Shown piece by piece: positions 1-7,680 of a DNA stretch of 35,343 nt. Under the pieces are notes generated by a model. That model worked only from the letters and a program-made list of their open reading frames with translations. It ran no database searches and was not told where the DNA came from. The translations under genes were made by a program, and so were the position numbers. How positions within the stretch are numbered: the stretch's first letter is position 1; each line of letters opens with the position of its first letter. The DNA is from an uncultured Eubacteriales bacterium (GTDB lineage: Bacteria; Bacillota; Clostridia; Christensenellales; UBA1242): positions 1-35,343 of the forward strand of contig CAPRTS010000009.1 of assembly GCA_948695535.1 (NCBI GenBank), in the 5' to 3' direction.

Positions 1-84
1 TTGCGCATCATGTTAGAAGGTAAGAACCAAAAAATTGTTGAAAAAGCTTGGCAAATTGTTGCCAAGCAGTTAAGACTACATTAA
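1..84 (+). CDS. C-terminal end of an unidentified protein (partial)
   Basis: An open frame runs from the first base to a TAA at 82-84. It gives 27 residues ending in KAWQIVAKQLRLH. The alternating charged and hydrophobic pattern looks like a terminal amphipathic helix. The rest of the gene lies outside the window, and the fragment is too short for me to assign a family. It converges on the minus-strand gene that ends at 131. I see no convincing terminator hairpin in the 46 bases between them. That it is a gene end at all is an inference from the open frame and plausible composition. Confidence 0.4.
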   Translation: MRIMLEGKNQKIVEKAWQIVAKQLRLH

Positions 85-130
85 TCTACTACTCGTTTCC
101 AAGGCCCCACAGCGGTGCTTTTTCTATGAA

Positions 131-817
131 TTAATGAGTACGATTATTGGCTAAATCGTCACGCGTCTGCGATTCCAGCACAGTTATTTCTTGGGCAATT
201 TTAGTTTTATCGTATCGCACAGCAGTTAAAAAATCATTAAGATCGGCTTGAAATTCCGGGTTGTGCGCCAACTCCGCCAATTCTTGATACAAGGGTGCGG
301 TGGTTAGTAATTCTAAACGACGTTTCCCGCCGGGTTGGTAGTCACGCAAGGTCGTATTTTTGATTGTGTGGTAATATTCGCTTTGAGCGGGGCTGGCTAG
401 GTAATCTGCTTTGGTAAATCGGTGTACATCACTTACCCCAAACAAACGGTAATAAAAATCCTTATCAAAGCGACACAAAAAGGTCGGATCGTACGCGTAA
501 TTACCGCGTTCAATCCAACCATGACCGGCGTTATCTCTACCAAATTCCATAGCCAAACTTTTTTGTTTGCCACGCACTAAAACCGCATCATCAAAACACC
601 AGAACATGTAAAGACTGCGGTCGTAACACTTTCCGGCCCCGGATTCGGGTTTCAAATATTTGATATGCATGGCAACGGGCAAGCCACCAAAATACGTATC
701 GGCCATTTGCTGATAAAATGCTTGGTCAAAAGGCACCACCTGACCATTACGTAAGCCTTGGTGAAAACGTAAATCGTTTTTAGCAAAATAAAGCGACTTT
801 TGTAATTTTTTGATCAT
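131..817 (-). CDS. Transglutaminase-like hypothetical protein
   Basis: 228 residues, function unknown. A Cys in GKCYDRS, a His in GHGWIE and an Asp in YDPTF occur in the order and rough spacing of the papain/transglutaminase-like Cys-His-Asp triad, so a transglutaminase-like fold is likely. There is no signal peptide or membrane segment, so it is probably cytosolic. The frame stays open upstream to a GTG at 874. I place the start at the ATG at 817 (MIKKLQKSL) because a promoter with 17-bp spacing ends exactly 6 nt before it and there is no Shine-Dalgarno site. A second triad-bearing protein lies nearby at 2311-3237 on the same strand. The enzymatic reaction is not known. The family call rests only on the triad pattern. 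Confidence 0.7.
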   Translation of the reverse strand: MIKKLQKSLYFAKNDLRFHQGLRNGQVVPFDQAFYQQMADTYFGGLPVAMHIKYLKPESGAGKCYDRSLYMFWCFDDAVLVRGKQKSLAMEFGRDNAGHGWIERGNYAYDPTFLCRFDKDFYYRLFGVSDVHRFTKADYLASPAQSEYYHTIKNTTLRDYQPGGKRRLELLTTAPLYQELAELAHNPEFQADLNDFLTAVRYDKTKIAQEITVLESQTRDDLANNRTH

Positions 818-823
818 TATCAC

Positions 824-852
824 AGTATACAACGGCGTTACTGACGAATCAA
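824..852 (-). promoter_or_regulatory. Promoter of the 131-817 gene (leaderless)
   Basis: The -35 box is TTGATT (852-847), the spacer is 17 bp and the -10 box is TATACT (829-824). The ATG at 817 begins 6 nt after the -10, so the transcript should begin at or next to the start codon. Confidence 0.7.
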
Positions 853-1039
853 GACTGGTAACGAAAAAGCCCACTTTTTTCTAAAAAAAGGACTATAAAC
901 TTTGCAACCAGTAATTTTTTTTCAAGTAAATAAAATTGTTTGTTTTTCCAATGACTGAAAATTCTTTAAGCAAATAAAAATTTTGTCATGTTAACGTAAC
1001 ATAAAAGATAAACAAAACTTGCCAAATTTGCCCAGTTAC

Positions 1040-1534
1040 TTACTTTATAGCTTGTCGTTGTAAATATTCAATTTTGTCTTTGGCGACCAACAATCCTTTG
1101 ATCACGGTTAAAGTCATGGCCGAAGATTGCCTAATACTTATTGATTTATATTGACCATTGTTAGTGGTAACAACTATTCCACAGTTGGCTACTGCTCCGC
1201 CACGGTCGTATACACAATAATTAGTCACGTCAATAATATCTTGGTAAGCAAAATAAATTTCACGGTGCTGACGGTAAAGAAAATAAAGACCAGTGGCGTC
1301 GGCTTGTATGGCAACTTTGGGTTCAGTAATAAATCTAAACAGCAACCCGGCAAAAATCACAGTGCAAATAATCAACAAACTAAGCGGGATAAACAACAGG
1401 CGTTGGTCTTGACTCAAACACGCCCAAACCACCATTATCACGACCAATACCCCCGTAACGATTAACGCTTCCCAGCCAACATCTCTGGTCGCTATGGTGT
1501 ACCGCTTACTCTTACCGTTTTCGCTTTTTGGCAT
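1040..1534 (-). CDS. Small membrane protein with PH-like domain
   Basis: 164 residues. After a charged N-terminus there are two hydrophobic segments (about residues 24-42 and 46-68), a membrane hairpin with little loop between. A beta-rich cytosolic domain follows, with the pattern IYFAYQDIIDVTNY typical of bacterial PH-like (bPH) domains fused to a two-helix anchor. No specific role can be given. It starts 9 nt after the stop of the DUF1835-type gene (1544-2278) and has no Shine-Dalgarno site. A weak -10-like TAACCT lies 6 nt before the ATG, but it overlaps the upstream stop codon. Coupled translation in an operon with the upstream gene is the simpler reading. Confidence 0.65.
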   Translation of the reverse strand: MPKSENGKSKRYTIATRDVGWEALIVTGVLVVIMVVWACLSQDQRLLFIPLSLLIICTVIFAGLLFRFITEPKVAIQADATGLYFLYRQHREIYFAYQDIIDVTNYCVYDRGGAVANCGIVVTTNNGQYKSISIRQSSAMTLTVIKGLLVAKDKIEYLQRQAIK

Positions 1535-1543
1535 AGGGTTAGG

Positions 1544-2278
1544 TTAGCACACTATCGCGATTTTCGCATCAAAAAATCGGGCGTTATTGGCAACAACTTT
1601 AATGGCCTTAGCCGCCAGTAATTGTTCGATAAAAAACACGTATTGATTATCGGTTAAGTACACTTCTTCAAACATTAAATCCGCCACCAGTTTGGCAACG
1701 CGACAACAACCTAAAGCACGTAACTTGGCGAGAATCATACCGTGATAATAATCCATAGCAACCGATTTGATTTCACCATTGTCCATAATACGCAGCGGAC
1801 TATTGGTGCGTACTAAGTTTTGCCAAGTTCTGGCATTCGTCTTAATTTCATCACTAGTTAAAAGATGTTCCTGTTGCGTCAAAGCGGTTAACTCCGCGGG
1901 GCGCATCATACCTGGCGATTGGTAACTAGGCTTAAACTCGTCGCTATACACCGCAACTAATTGGCCATGGTTTTCTTGGGCAAGGTTACTTAGCATCAGT
2001 AACAGCAACTGCGTATAAATATATTGATGACTGGTCCACACCCGAACTTTATCACCACAGGCTAACGCTTCGCGGATAACCGTTAATTCCGGTTGAAAAT
2101 AGTAACTACTTCGCTCAAAACGTAATGATTCGGGGATAACAATCTCCCCACTATCCACACCTGACAAATCAGCAATATTCAACGCAACGTTCAATTTAAG
2201 AACCTTATTTTTACCCAAGTCGCTGTGTAAAAAACTTTGATAACACGAATTTCCCCAGACAATTTCTAAAGTTTGCAT
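1544..2278 (-). CDS. DUF1835/DUF3658-type protein
   Basis: 244 residues. The N-terminal part (IVWGNSCYQSFLHS, then strand-rich segments and ALACGDKVRVWTS) resembles the DUF1835 domain. The C-terminal part (LRIMDNGEIKSVAMDYYHG, then VAKLVADLMFEEVYLTDNQY) resembles DUF3658, which usually follows DUF1835 in one chain. No enzymatic role is established for this family. The start is supported by a Shine-Dalgarno GGGAGG 6-7 nt before the ATG. The gene is followed after 9 nt by the PH-like membrane protein gene and lies 32 nt downstream of the transglutaminase-like gene at 2311-3237. The family call is from memory of the motif layout and is moderate. Confidence 0.6.
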   Translation of the reverse strand: MQTLEIVWGNSCYQSFLHSDLGKNKVLKLNVALNIADLSGVDSGEIVIPESLRFERSSYYFQPELTVIREALACGDKVRVWTSHQYIYTQLLLLMLSNLAQENHGQLVAVYSDEFKPSYQSPGMMRPAELTALTQQEHLLTSDEIKTNARTWQNLVRTNSPLRIMDNGEIKSVAMDYYHGMILAKLRALGCCRVAKLVADLMFEEVYLTDNQYVFFIEQLLAAKAIKVVANNARFFDAKIAIVC

Positions 2279-2310
2279 GACATTCCTCCCGCAATGATAA
2301 TTTATATAGC

Positions 2311-3237
2311 TCAGGTCAAATCATCTTTATCCAGTTCTAAGTGCAAGAATGAATTGTTTAATTTACTGGCCACGCACCTAAACTTTTTATTGTTCTCCCA
2401 AATTGCTTGTAATTCATCAAAATTTTTATCGACATCTTGCATCAATTCGGCCAAATGATCCATTTCGTCCAATGTCGATGCTTTTAAGGTGCTTAAATCG
2501 TTGGGGCTTTCCCACAAAAAAACTGGCATAGTGACATAGTTTATCTCGTCATGAAACAGTGCATGAAAATCGGCCAGCAACGACCAAGCAAAAGTCATAT
2601 CGCCCATATGGTTCTGCCCATTCAAATAGTTTTCTTTATTAACTAATTTCCCCTGGCGCAAAGCGAGCCAAGCGTCGGCCGCCCAAATAAATTGGGAATC
2701 GGAGAAATTAAAGACATTAAAAGTTTTAGTCTTTACATTCGCTTGCGAATCAACGTTAATCCATTTATTAAAATTCTTATCGTAATATTGAACAATCCAA
2801 TGGTCAACGATTTTATCGTCATAAAGGTAATTCGCGAATCCGGAACGACAACGACAAGGTATGCCCTTGGCTTTCAAAATTGCTGCGTACAGAACCGACA
2901 CATAGCGACAGGTGATAATCAATTTTTTATTAGGATCATTGTTATACAAAGGAAACTCATTTTTACCATTCAGTCGAAAAATTTCGGCCGTCATGGCGGT
3001 GGCGGTCAACAAAACATCGTCTAAACAGCGGTAATTTTGCCATTTATATTTAAGATTAACTTTGTGTAGGTCATTAGACAAGAAAGTTCGGTACAAAGAC
3101 ATTTTATGTATGTGCTGTCGATTGACCAACTCTCTTAATTGATAAATATCATCGGGCAATGACCGATAAAATTCTCGATAAGGGCCAAAATCAGTATATA
3201 GACCAGTCTTTAAATAATGATCTAAAATTTTTTTCAT
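2311..3237 (-). CDS. Transglutaminase-like domain protein
   Basis: 308 residues. A transglutaminase-like core is visible at about residues 107-170. The Cys is in IITCRYVSVLYAAILKAKG, followed by GIPCRCRSGFANY, the His is in DHWIVQYYD, and the Asp is in WINVDSQ. These give the ordered Cys-His-Asp triad of the superfamily in its usual setting (C...AILKAKGIP...H...W...VD). The C-terminal third is rich in charged helices. It has no signal peptide, so it is probably a cytosolic peptidase or amidase-like enzyme of unknown substrate. I choose the ATG at 3237 because GGGGGA lies 6 nt before it; the longer frame to 3252 would need a TTG start inside that site. The gene follows tRNA-Gly by about 40 nt with no terminator between. 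Confidence 0.8.
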   Translation of the reverse strand: MKKILDHYLKTGLYTDFGPYREFYRSLPDDIYQLRELVNRQHIHKMSLYRTFLSNDLHKVNLKYKWQNYRCLDDVLLTATAMTAEIFRLNGKNEFPLYNNDPNKKLIITCRYVSVLYAAILKAKGIPCRCRSGFANYLYDDKIVDHWIVQYYDKNFNKWINVDSQANVKTKTFNVFNFSDSQFIWAADAWLALRQGKLVNKENYLNGQNHMGDMTFAWSLLADFHALFHDEINYVTMPVFLWESPNDLSTLKASTLDEMDHLAELMQDVDKNFDELQAIWENNKKFRCVASKLNNSFLHLELDKDDLT

Positions 3238-3279
3238 CTGTTTTTCCCCCAAGATTTGTAAGAGTTTTGGTTATACAAT

Positions 3280-3354
3280 TGGAGCGGGAAATGAGGTTCG
3301 AACTCACGACCTTCGCCTTGGCAAGGCGACGCACTACCGCTGTGCTACTCCCGC
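3280..3354 (-). tRNA. tRNA-Gly (GCC)
   Basis: 75 nt including an encoded CCA. The acceptor stem GCGGGAG pairs with TTCCCGC (one G-T pair). There is a D-arm with AGCGGTAGTGC, anticodon loop TTGCCAA with anticodon GCC, T-loop TTCGAAC and discriminator T. All are regular for bacterial tRNA-Gly. Confidence 0.97.
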
Positions 3355-3357
3355 GTA

Positions 3358-3382
3358 CATAATATGATAGCATCATATTATG
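3358..3382. repeat. Perfect 11-bp inverted repeat over the tRNA-Gly promoter
   Basis: The arms CATAATATGAT (3358-3368) and ATCATATTATG (3372-3382) are separated by 3 bp and overlap the -10 box of the tRNA-Gly promoter. No T-run follows on either strand, so it does not look like a terminator. It could be a protein-binding site. Confidence 0.7.
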
Positions 3383-3392
3383 TTAAAAGCAA
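3364..3392 (-). promoter_or_regulatory. Promoter of tRNA-Gly
   Basis: TTGCTT (3392-3387), 17-bp spacer, TATCAT (3369-3364), then 9 nt to the tRNA 5' end. Confidence 0.65.
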
Positions 3393-3403
3393 GTGTTTTT
3401 CCG

Positions 3404-3613
3404 TTACATTTCGTGTCCACCATCGTCTACGTTGCGCATAGCCATAACCTTTTCCATGGCCCCGTAATGTGCTTGTTGAGCAGTACGAATTTCTTGCACG
3501 CTTTGTGGATCGTAGCGATAATCATCATAAGGCACTACCGTTCTTGAACCATCCGGTCCAACCCAAGATTCACCATGCAAGGACGATTCGGCCAGATGAT
3601 AACCCTGATCCAT
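3404..3613 (-). CDS. Small acidic hypothetical protein downstream of the large repeat protein
   Basis: 69 residues, rich in D, E, Y and H (PYDDYRYDPQ, then a C-terminal HEM). It starts 15 nt after the stop of the large gene at 3629-6340. I see no clear Shine-Dalgarno site or promoter, so it would depend on read-through and reinitiation. It resembles the acidic, Tyr-containing C-terminal tail of its neighbour in composition. It could therefore be a small partner protein, or former C-terminal sequence of the large protein split off by a stop codon. No family recognised. Confidence 0.5.
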   Translation of the reverse strand: MDQGYHLAESSLHGESWVGPDGSRTVVPYDDYRYDPQSVQEIRTAQQAHYGAMEKVMAMRNVDDGGHEM

Positions 3614-3628
3614 TAAATTGAGTTGGTC

Positions 3629-6340
3629 TTACATCAGGTTCGACATGTCGTTAGTCGCTTGATAAGTGTTAGCCACCGGTTCAACGGTTTGTTTAACACT
3701 GGGGGCTTGGTATTCGCCGGCAATGTCGTCCATCGCGTGTTCTAACATTGCATCGTAACTTTCACCCTGCCAATCATTAGCCCAATTACTTTCAATATGG
3801 TAATCGCCCATGCGGTTAAGGCCAAAAGTTGCTTCGTCGGTTAAGTTTTCCGCACCCACATCGGTGTCAGGCACATACTCAGCATTGTGCTCCGCAGTCG
3901 GCAATTCAGGTTCAACATCCATTTCCGGTTCCGCTTCTGGTGCAGAATTCTCGGTAAAAATCACGCGGCGATTAGGGCCAAAATAAAGTTCGTCAATTTC
4001 AGCATCGGTTAAATGTTTATCAGTAACGGTGTAATCAGCAACGCGTTCTGGCGCCGATGTCGCATCGGTTTTCACCACCGGTTCGGGTTTAACCACACCA
4101 CCGTCGTTGCTAAGTTCGTAATCGGTCATACGTTCCGGGCCAAACGTGGGGTCGTTTTCCACCACCGGTTCCGGTTTAACCGTTTCGTTAAAAATAACTT
4201 TGTCTTGGGCAGTCTCAGCAGTAACGGGTTCTTTGTTAAGCTCTTCGGCAAGTTTGTAATCAGTCATGCGTTCTGGGCCAAACGTGGGGTCGGCAGGAAT
4301 TTCGGCATCAGTCACCAATTCGGGTTCGGGCATAGGCGACATTTCAACCGGTTCATCAACAATATGGTAATCGGTAACGCGTTCCGGAGCAATATTGGTT
4401 TCGTGTTGCACTGGGTTAATCGTACGACCGCTCATCAAAGCACCGTGTTCGTCCAAAATACTGTCGGCTTCCAAAATTTTGTTAATCGTGTTATCCGTTA
4501 ATTTACCATTCAACAAGTTATCCAATTCAGTTTTGAACTCACCACCTTTGAACATACGCGCCCCCGCCAAATTACGCAAAGCGCCATCAGCATCTTGGAC
4601 ACCGGCTTCGTGCAAGGTATCAATCGCGCGTTGGTATTCATCAACACTGTACCAGTCATTTTGTCGATAATTGCCCGCCCCGTCGGCTTGATACATACGG
4701 TTAGCGTCCGGGTTGGCCGTACTACGGGTCGCGTCAGTTAAATCAAATTTATGATTTTGTAAAGTTTTCAAGCTGTTTTGATCAGCCGCAATATTGCTGG
4801 TAGTCAATTTATCTCCGGGAGCGGTCAACGAAATATCGTCACCAAGAGTATTATCGACGGAGTTATCCGTTATATTTCCCGTGGTATTTCCCGCGTTTAG
4901 ATTTCCCGATTTTAATTTTTCCCAACCGGTCCTTACGTTCGCGACATTGGTACGGAAATCGTCAAGCAAACCTTGCCCATCAATCTTATCCGCCACTGCC
5001 GAGCCTAACGCCGAACCGGCCTTACCGCCCAACCATAAAGCCGCACTGTTCAAGATGGCTTTACCCGCTGAGGCTAAATAGTCCTTAACCGCCAATTTTT
5101 CTGTTTCACGCAGTTTGGTTTTCTTTTGGTTAAGATCGGTAAAGAAAGATTTAACCGCCATGGTACCCGCACCAATGTAACGACCAATCGGGCCCGCAGC
5201 CATAGTAATCGCGTAAGGTGCCACACTGGCAGCGGTATTCACCGCAATCCGCGCCGCATCACGACGGTCCAAGGTACGGTTCTGCATCGCCGCAATTTGA
5301 GCCGCTTGCTTATACTCACTATGCGCTTTTTTAACCACGGTGGCAATCGCCATAGCCGGGCCAACAAAGTTACCCACTACGGGAATATTGCTCAACAAAT
5401 TAACCGCGAACGAAGCCCCCGCCGCGATGCCAAAGGTTTTTCCCGCACCACCGATAGTTTTCATTAAGTTCGGTAAGAAATGTTGGTTATTTTTATCACT
5501 GCCGTCAATTTCGCTACCTAAGAAGGCTTTGTTGTGTTTTTGGGCATCAACGTTATGACGTTTAAAAATCGCCATTACCGTTTCGTCGTGCGCTGCTACC
5601 GCCGAAACTAAGTAAGCGTTTTTCTCACCTTGCGTATTTTGCAAGTTAATTAAATCTTCGTTAAGATCAGCGGTTCTGTTGCCTTCTTTTTCGCCCAAGA
5701 TATTGACATAGCTAGCTCGCATTTTACCCAGCAAATTGGCTTGCGGGGTAAAGACATTACCGTAATGTTTGGGGCCATTTTCCAGTGCCGTCAAATCAAC
5801 ATTACGATAAGCGTTGTCAAACGCCGTTAAAGCATTGTCAATTTTGCCGTGAGCGGTTTTCTTGGCCCGTTGTGAATCCGCCGAAGCGTCAACCATACGG
5901 CGCAGACTTTCTTCGTTCAAAACCACGGTATTCAAGTTTTCCATCACCTTGTAATCAACGTTCAAATAGCCATAGACGTCGTTGACTTGGCGTTCAAAAC
6001 TTTGGCGATCGGCCGGTTTAAGCGCTTGATAAGCAGGACTTTCCATAACGTCAGCCACCAAGTCAGAGCCCATGGCCATAATGTCCTTGGGTTCAAGGGT
6101 CATCAAATAGGCCACTAAACTTTGGTCGTCAATTTGTTGGTCAGACAATATCGCCTCAAAACGTTGGTTAATTGCGTTCAGCATTGCTGCCGGTTCTTGC
6201 GGCATAGGCACTTTACCGGCCGGTTCCAAAAACCCCCACATACTTTTAGCCAATAACAACCCTTGGGTAGTGGAAAGATAGTCGCTGGAACTGAACAGTT
6301 TAGCGAATTTATTTAATAACGTTTCATTGTTTGCTGCCAT
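3629..6340 (-). CDS. Large protein with glycine-rich hydrophobic segments and PERMTDY-type C-terminal repeats
   Basis: 903 residues, family not recognised. The N-terminal ~280 residues look helical (MAANNETLLNKFAKLFSSSD onward) and lack a signal peptide. Next come glycine/alanine-rich hydrophobic stretches at about residues 292-334, 372-397 and 427-460, each long enough to cross a membrane and resembling the hydrophobic middles of pore-forming or secreted effector proteins. The last ~255 residues are acidic and Pro/Glu-rich. They carry six copies of a short motif (APERVTDY, FGPERMTDY twice, APERVADY, FGPNRRVIF, FGLNRMGDY). The frame extends upstream to 6472 but would run through tRNA-Phe. The ATG at 6340 lies 6 nt after a promoter -10 box, so the message should be leaderless. 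The gene is followed by a 69-residue acidic ORF. Secretion or membrane targeting is an inference. Confidence 0.75.
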   Translation of the reverse strand: MAANNETLLNKFAKLFSSSDYLSTTQGLLLAKSMWGFLEPAGKVPMPQEPAAMLNAINQRFEAILSDQQIDDQSLVAYLMTLEPKDIMAMGSDLVADVMESPAYQALKPADRQSFERQVNDVYGYLNVDYKVMENLNTVVLNEESLRRMVDASADSQRAKKTAHGKIDNALTAFDNAYRNVDLTALENGPKHYGNVFTPQANLLGKMRASYVNILGEKEGNRTADLNEDLINLQNTQGEKNAYLVSAVAAHDETVMAIFKRHNVDAQKHNKAFLGSEIDGSDKNNQHFLPNLMKTIGGAGKTFGIAAGASFAVNLLSNIPVVGNFVGPAMAIATVVKKAHSEYKQAAQIAAMQNRTLDRRDAARIAVNTAASVAPYAITMAAGPIGRYIGAGTMAVKSFFTDLNQKKTKLRETEKLAVKDYLASAGKAILNSAALWLGGKAGSALGSAVADKIDGQGLLDDFRTNVANVRTGWEKLKSGNLNAGNTTGNITDNSVDNTLGDDISLTAPGDKLTTSNIAADQNSLKTLQNHKFDLTDATRSTANPDANRMYQADGAGNYRQNDWYSVDEYQRAIDTLHEAGVQDADGALRNLAGARMFKGGEFKTELDNLLNGKLTDNTINKILEADSILDEHGALMSGRTINPVQHETNIAPERVTDYHIVDEPVEMSPMPEPELVTDAEIPADPTFGPERMTDYKLAEELNKEPVTAETAQDKVIFNETVKPEPVVENDPTFGPERMTDYELSNDGGVVKPEPVVKTDATSAPERVADYTVTDKHLTDAEIDELYFGPNRRVIFTENSAPEAEPEMDVEPELPTAEHNAEYVPDTDVGAENLTDEATFGLNRMGDYHIESNWANDWQGESYDAMLEHAMDDIAGEYQAPSVKQTVEPVANTYQATNDMSNLM
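3796..4390 (-). repeat. Six-copy [FA][GA]PxR[MV]xDY coding repeat
   Basis: Six imperfect copies at about 4367-4390, 4260-4285, 4120-4145, 4030-4055, 3960-3985 and 3800-3825. They are spaced irregularly by 25-50 residues of acidic linker. The core is PERMTDY; the fifth copy (GPNRRVIF) has lost the DY. Confidence 0.8.
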
Positions 6341-6346
6341 AAATTT

Positions 6347-6375
6347 AGTATACGACAAAAAGCGCCGAAAAGCAA
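6347..6375 (-). promoter_or_regulatory. Promoter of the large repeat-protein gene (leaderless)
   Basis: TTGCTT (6375-6370), 17-bp spacer, TATACT (6352-6347), then 6 nt to the ATG at 6340. It fixes the start codon and excludes the longer frame through tRNA-Phe. Confidence 0.75.
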
Positions 6376-6439
6376 TATGTTTTAACACACTGCCCCAACT
6401 TTTTGCGCCAATCCTTGGTATCACATAAATACCATATTT

Positions 6440-6515
6440 TGGTGCCTTCGCGCGGAATCGAACCACGGACACAGAGATTTTCAGTCTCTTGCTCTACCGA
6501 CTGAGCTACGAAGGC
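6440..6515 (-). tRNA. tRNA-Phe (GAA)
   Basis: 76 nt including an encoded CCA. The acceptor stem GCCTTCG pairs perfectly with CGAAGGC. There is a D-arm AGCTCAGTCGGTAGAGC, anticodon loop CTGAAAA with anticodon GAA, T-loop TTCGATT and discriminator A. Confidence 0.97.
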
Positions 6516-6525
6516 GTAACGAATA

Positions 6526-6554
6526 ATTATAACACGCCAATAATCATTTTGCAA
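6526..6554 (-). promoter_or_regulatory. Promoter of tRNA-Phe
   Basis: TTGCAA (6554-6549), 17-bp spacer, TATAAT (6531-6526), 10 nt before the tRNA 5' end. Confidence 0.75.
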
Positions 6555-6564
6555 ATACTAAATA

Positions 6565-7071
6565 CTAAAAGATGCGACAAACCCACGACGCCAATACGGC
6601 CGAAAAGAAAGTGCAAAATAAAGCAATGGGGATGGCCGTACCTAACTTCTTGATTTTAGTTTTAGAAAAATAAATCGTGGCAATATAAAAGACGGTATCA
6701 CTACTGCCCGCGATGATACTGGCCACCCGAGAAATGTAACTATCAACTCCATACTGAACAATAATATCATTATATAACGCAATTGAGCCGGCCCCACTGA
6801 ACGGTTTCAAGAACACAAAGTGCGTCAGTTCAGTTGGCACACCTAACCAATGGAACACTGGCGCCACCCAGTTGCAAATCACTTGCAGCAACCCTGACGC
6901 TTCAAACAACTTTACTGCGACCAGTATTGCCACAATGTACGGTAAAATATCAAAAATTAAGACTATGGCATCTTTGCCTCCCTTAATAAACGCACTGTAA
7001 GTGTCTGTCCCCTTATATGTTGCATAAACAAAAACAAAAATAATAAACAGTGGCACTAAGTACATAGCCAT
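6565..7071 (-). CDS. spmB: Spore maturation protein B homologue
   Basis: 168 residues, close to the usual SpmB length. It is a polytopic membrane protein of the nucleoside recognition (Gate) family. Visible landmarks are the hydrophobic N-terminus, GGKDAIVLIFDILPYIVAIL, a central FLKPFSGAGSIA and AGSSDTVFYIATIYF, all typical of SpmB. In Bacillus subtilis SpmA and SpmB act together in dehydration of the spore core. Homologues also occur in species not known to sporulate, so the role here is inferred. It starts 1 nt after the spmA stop, so translation is coupled; the first ATG at 7071 (MAMYLV) or the second at 7065 could be used. Confidence 0.9.
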   Translation of the reverse strand: MAMYLVPLFIIFVFVYATYKGTDTYSAFIKGGKDAIVLIFDILPYIVAILVAVKLFEASGLLQVICNWVAPVFHWLGVPTELTHFVFLKPFSGAGSIALYNDIIVQYGVDSYISRVASIIAGSSDTVFYIATIYFSKTKIKKLGTAIPIALFCTFFSAVLASWVCRIF

Positions 7072-7072
7072 T

Positions 7073-7648
7073 TCATTGAGTTCCCTTTTTGCGTTTAGTG
7101 TGACTAAATAATTTAACTAAAATCACGCCAACCACCGTTGACACCAAAGATACAATTAAAGTCGGCAAAATAATTCGAGCGGGATTTTCACTGCCATTCG
7201 CTTGCATAATGCCAATAATCGTCGTCGGTAATATTTGTAGCGACGTGGCCGCTAAGATAAACAGCATGATCATTGGCGTCGAGGCTTTGGTTTGTTCCGG
7301 TTCGGCCATCTTTTCAATTGCCGCAATGGCTGCTGGTGTAGCCGCTCCCGAAGCACCAATCATGTTGGCCGCAATGTTAGTCGCAATTAAGGAGTTAACT
7401 TCGTCTTTTTGTTTACCAAAAAGAAAGTGAATTAATTTTTTTAATACCTTAGCGATTTTATCAACTAATCCCGAACGTGTGGCAATTTCGGCAATGGCCA
7501 TCCAGAAAATGTAGATGCCCGCCAAGGTTAACGCCAGTTGAAAAGAACTGTTAATCGCGTCCAGCGAAGTGGATAAAATCGCGTCAGGATTTTTGAATAA
7601 AAGCCAAATACAAGACGCTACCACCATCACCAAAAAAATTGCTGTCAT
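7073..7648 (-). CDS. spmA: Spore maturation protein A homologue
   Basis: 191 residues, normal SpmA length. It is a membrane protein of the same Gate-domain family, with GIYIFWMAIAEIATRSGLVD, FLFGKQKDEVNSLIATNIAANMIG and GAATPAAIAAIEKM as recognisable SpmA segments. It works with SpmB, encoded immediately downstream. The start lies divergent from tmk; the shared 32-bp gap holds the tmk promoter on the other strand. No clear promoter or Shine-Dalgarno site is seen for spmA itself. A weak TATTTA 6 nt before the ATG would fit the leaderless pattern of this genome. Confidence 0.9.
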   Translation of the reverse strand: MTAIFLVMVVASCIWLLFKNPDAILSTSLDAINSSFQLALTLAGIYIFWMAIAEIATRSGLVDKIAKVLKKLIHFLFGKQKDEVNSLIATNIAANMIGASGAATPAAIAAIEKMAEPEQTKASTPMIMLFILAATSLQILPTTIIGIMQANGSENPARIILPTLIVSLVSTVVGVILVKLFSHTKRKKGTQ

Positions 7649-7671
7649 TTACCATAAATATGCGTTATAAT
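7643..7671 (+). promoter_or_regulatory. Promoter of tmk-holB
   Basis: TATAAT at 7666-7671, with a weak -35 TGTCAT at 7643-7648 (17-bp spacer). The ATG follows after 9 nt, so any leader would be 0-3 nt. Confidence 0.6.
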
Positions 7672-7680
7672 GTTTTAGTT

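Noticed and set aside
965..1039. Terminator after the PH-like membrane protein gene
   Set aside because: Only short AT-rich palindromes (CAAATTTG, ATGTTA-ACG-TAACAT) without a proper stem and T-run.
6341..6472. 44-residue N-terminal extension of the large repeat protein
   Set aside because: It runs through the 3' end of tRNA-Phe and across the promoter at 6347-6375; the ATG at 6340 is 6 nt after the -10 box.
6565..7648. spmA/spmB as proof of spore formation
   Set aside because: Homologues are also kept in bacteria not known to sporulate; no core sporulation regulators are in the window.
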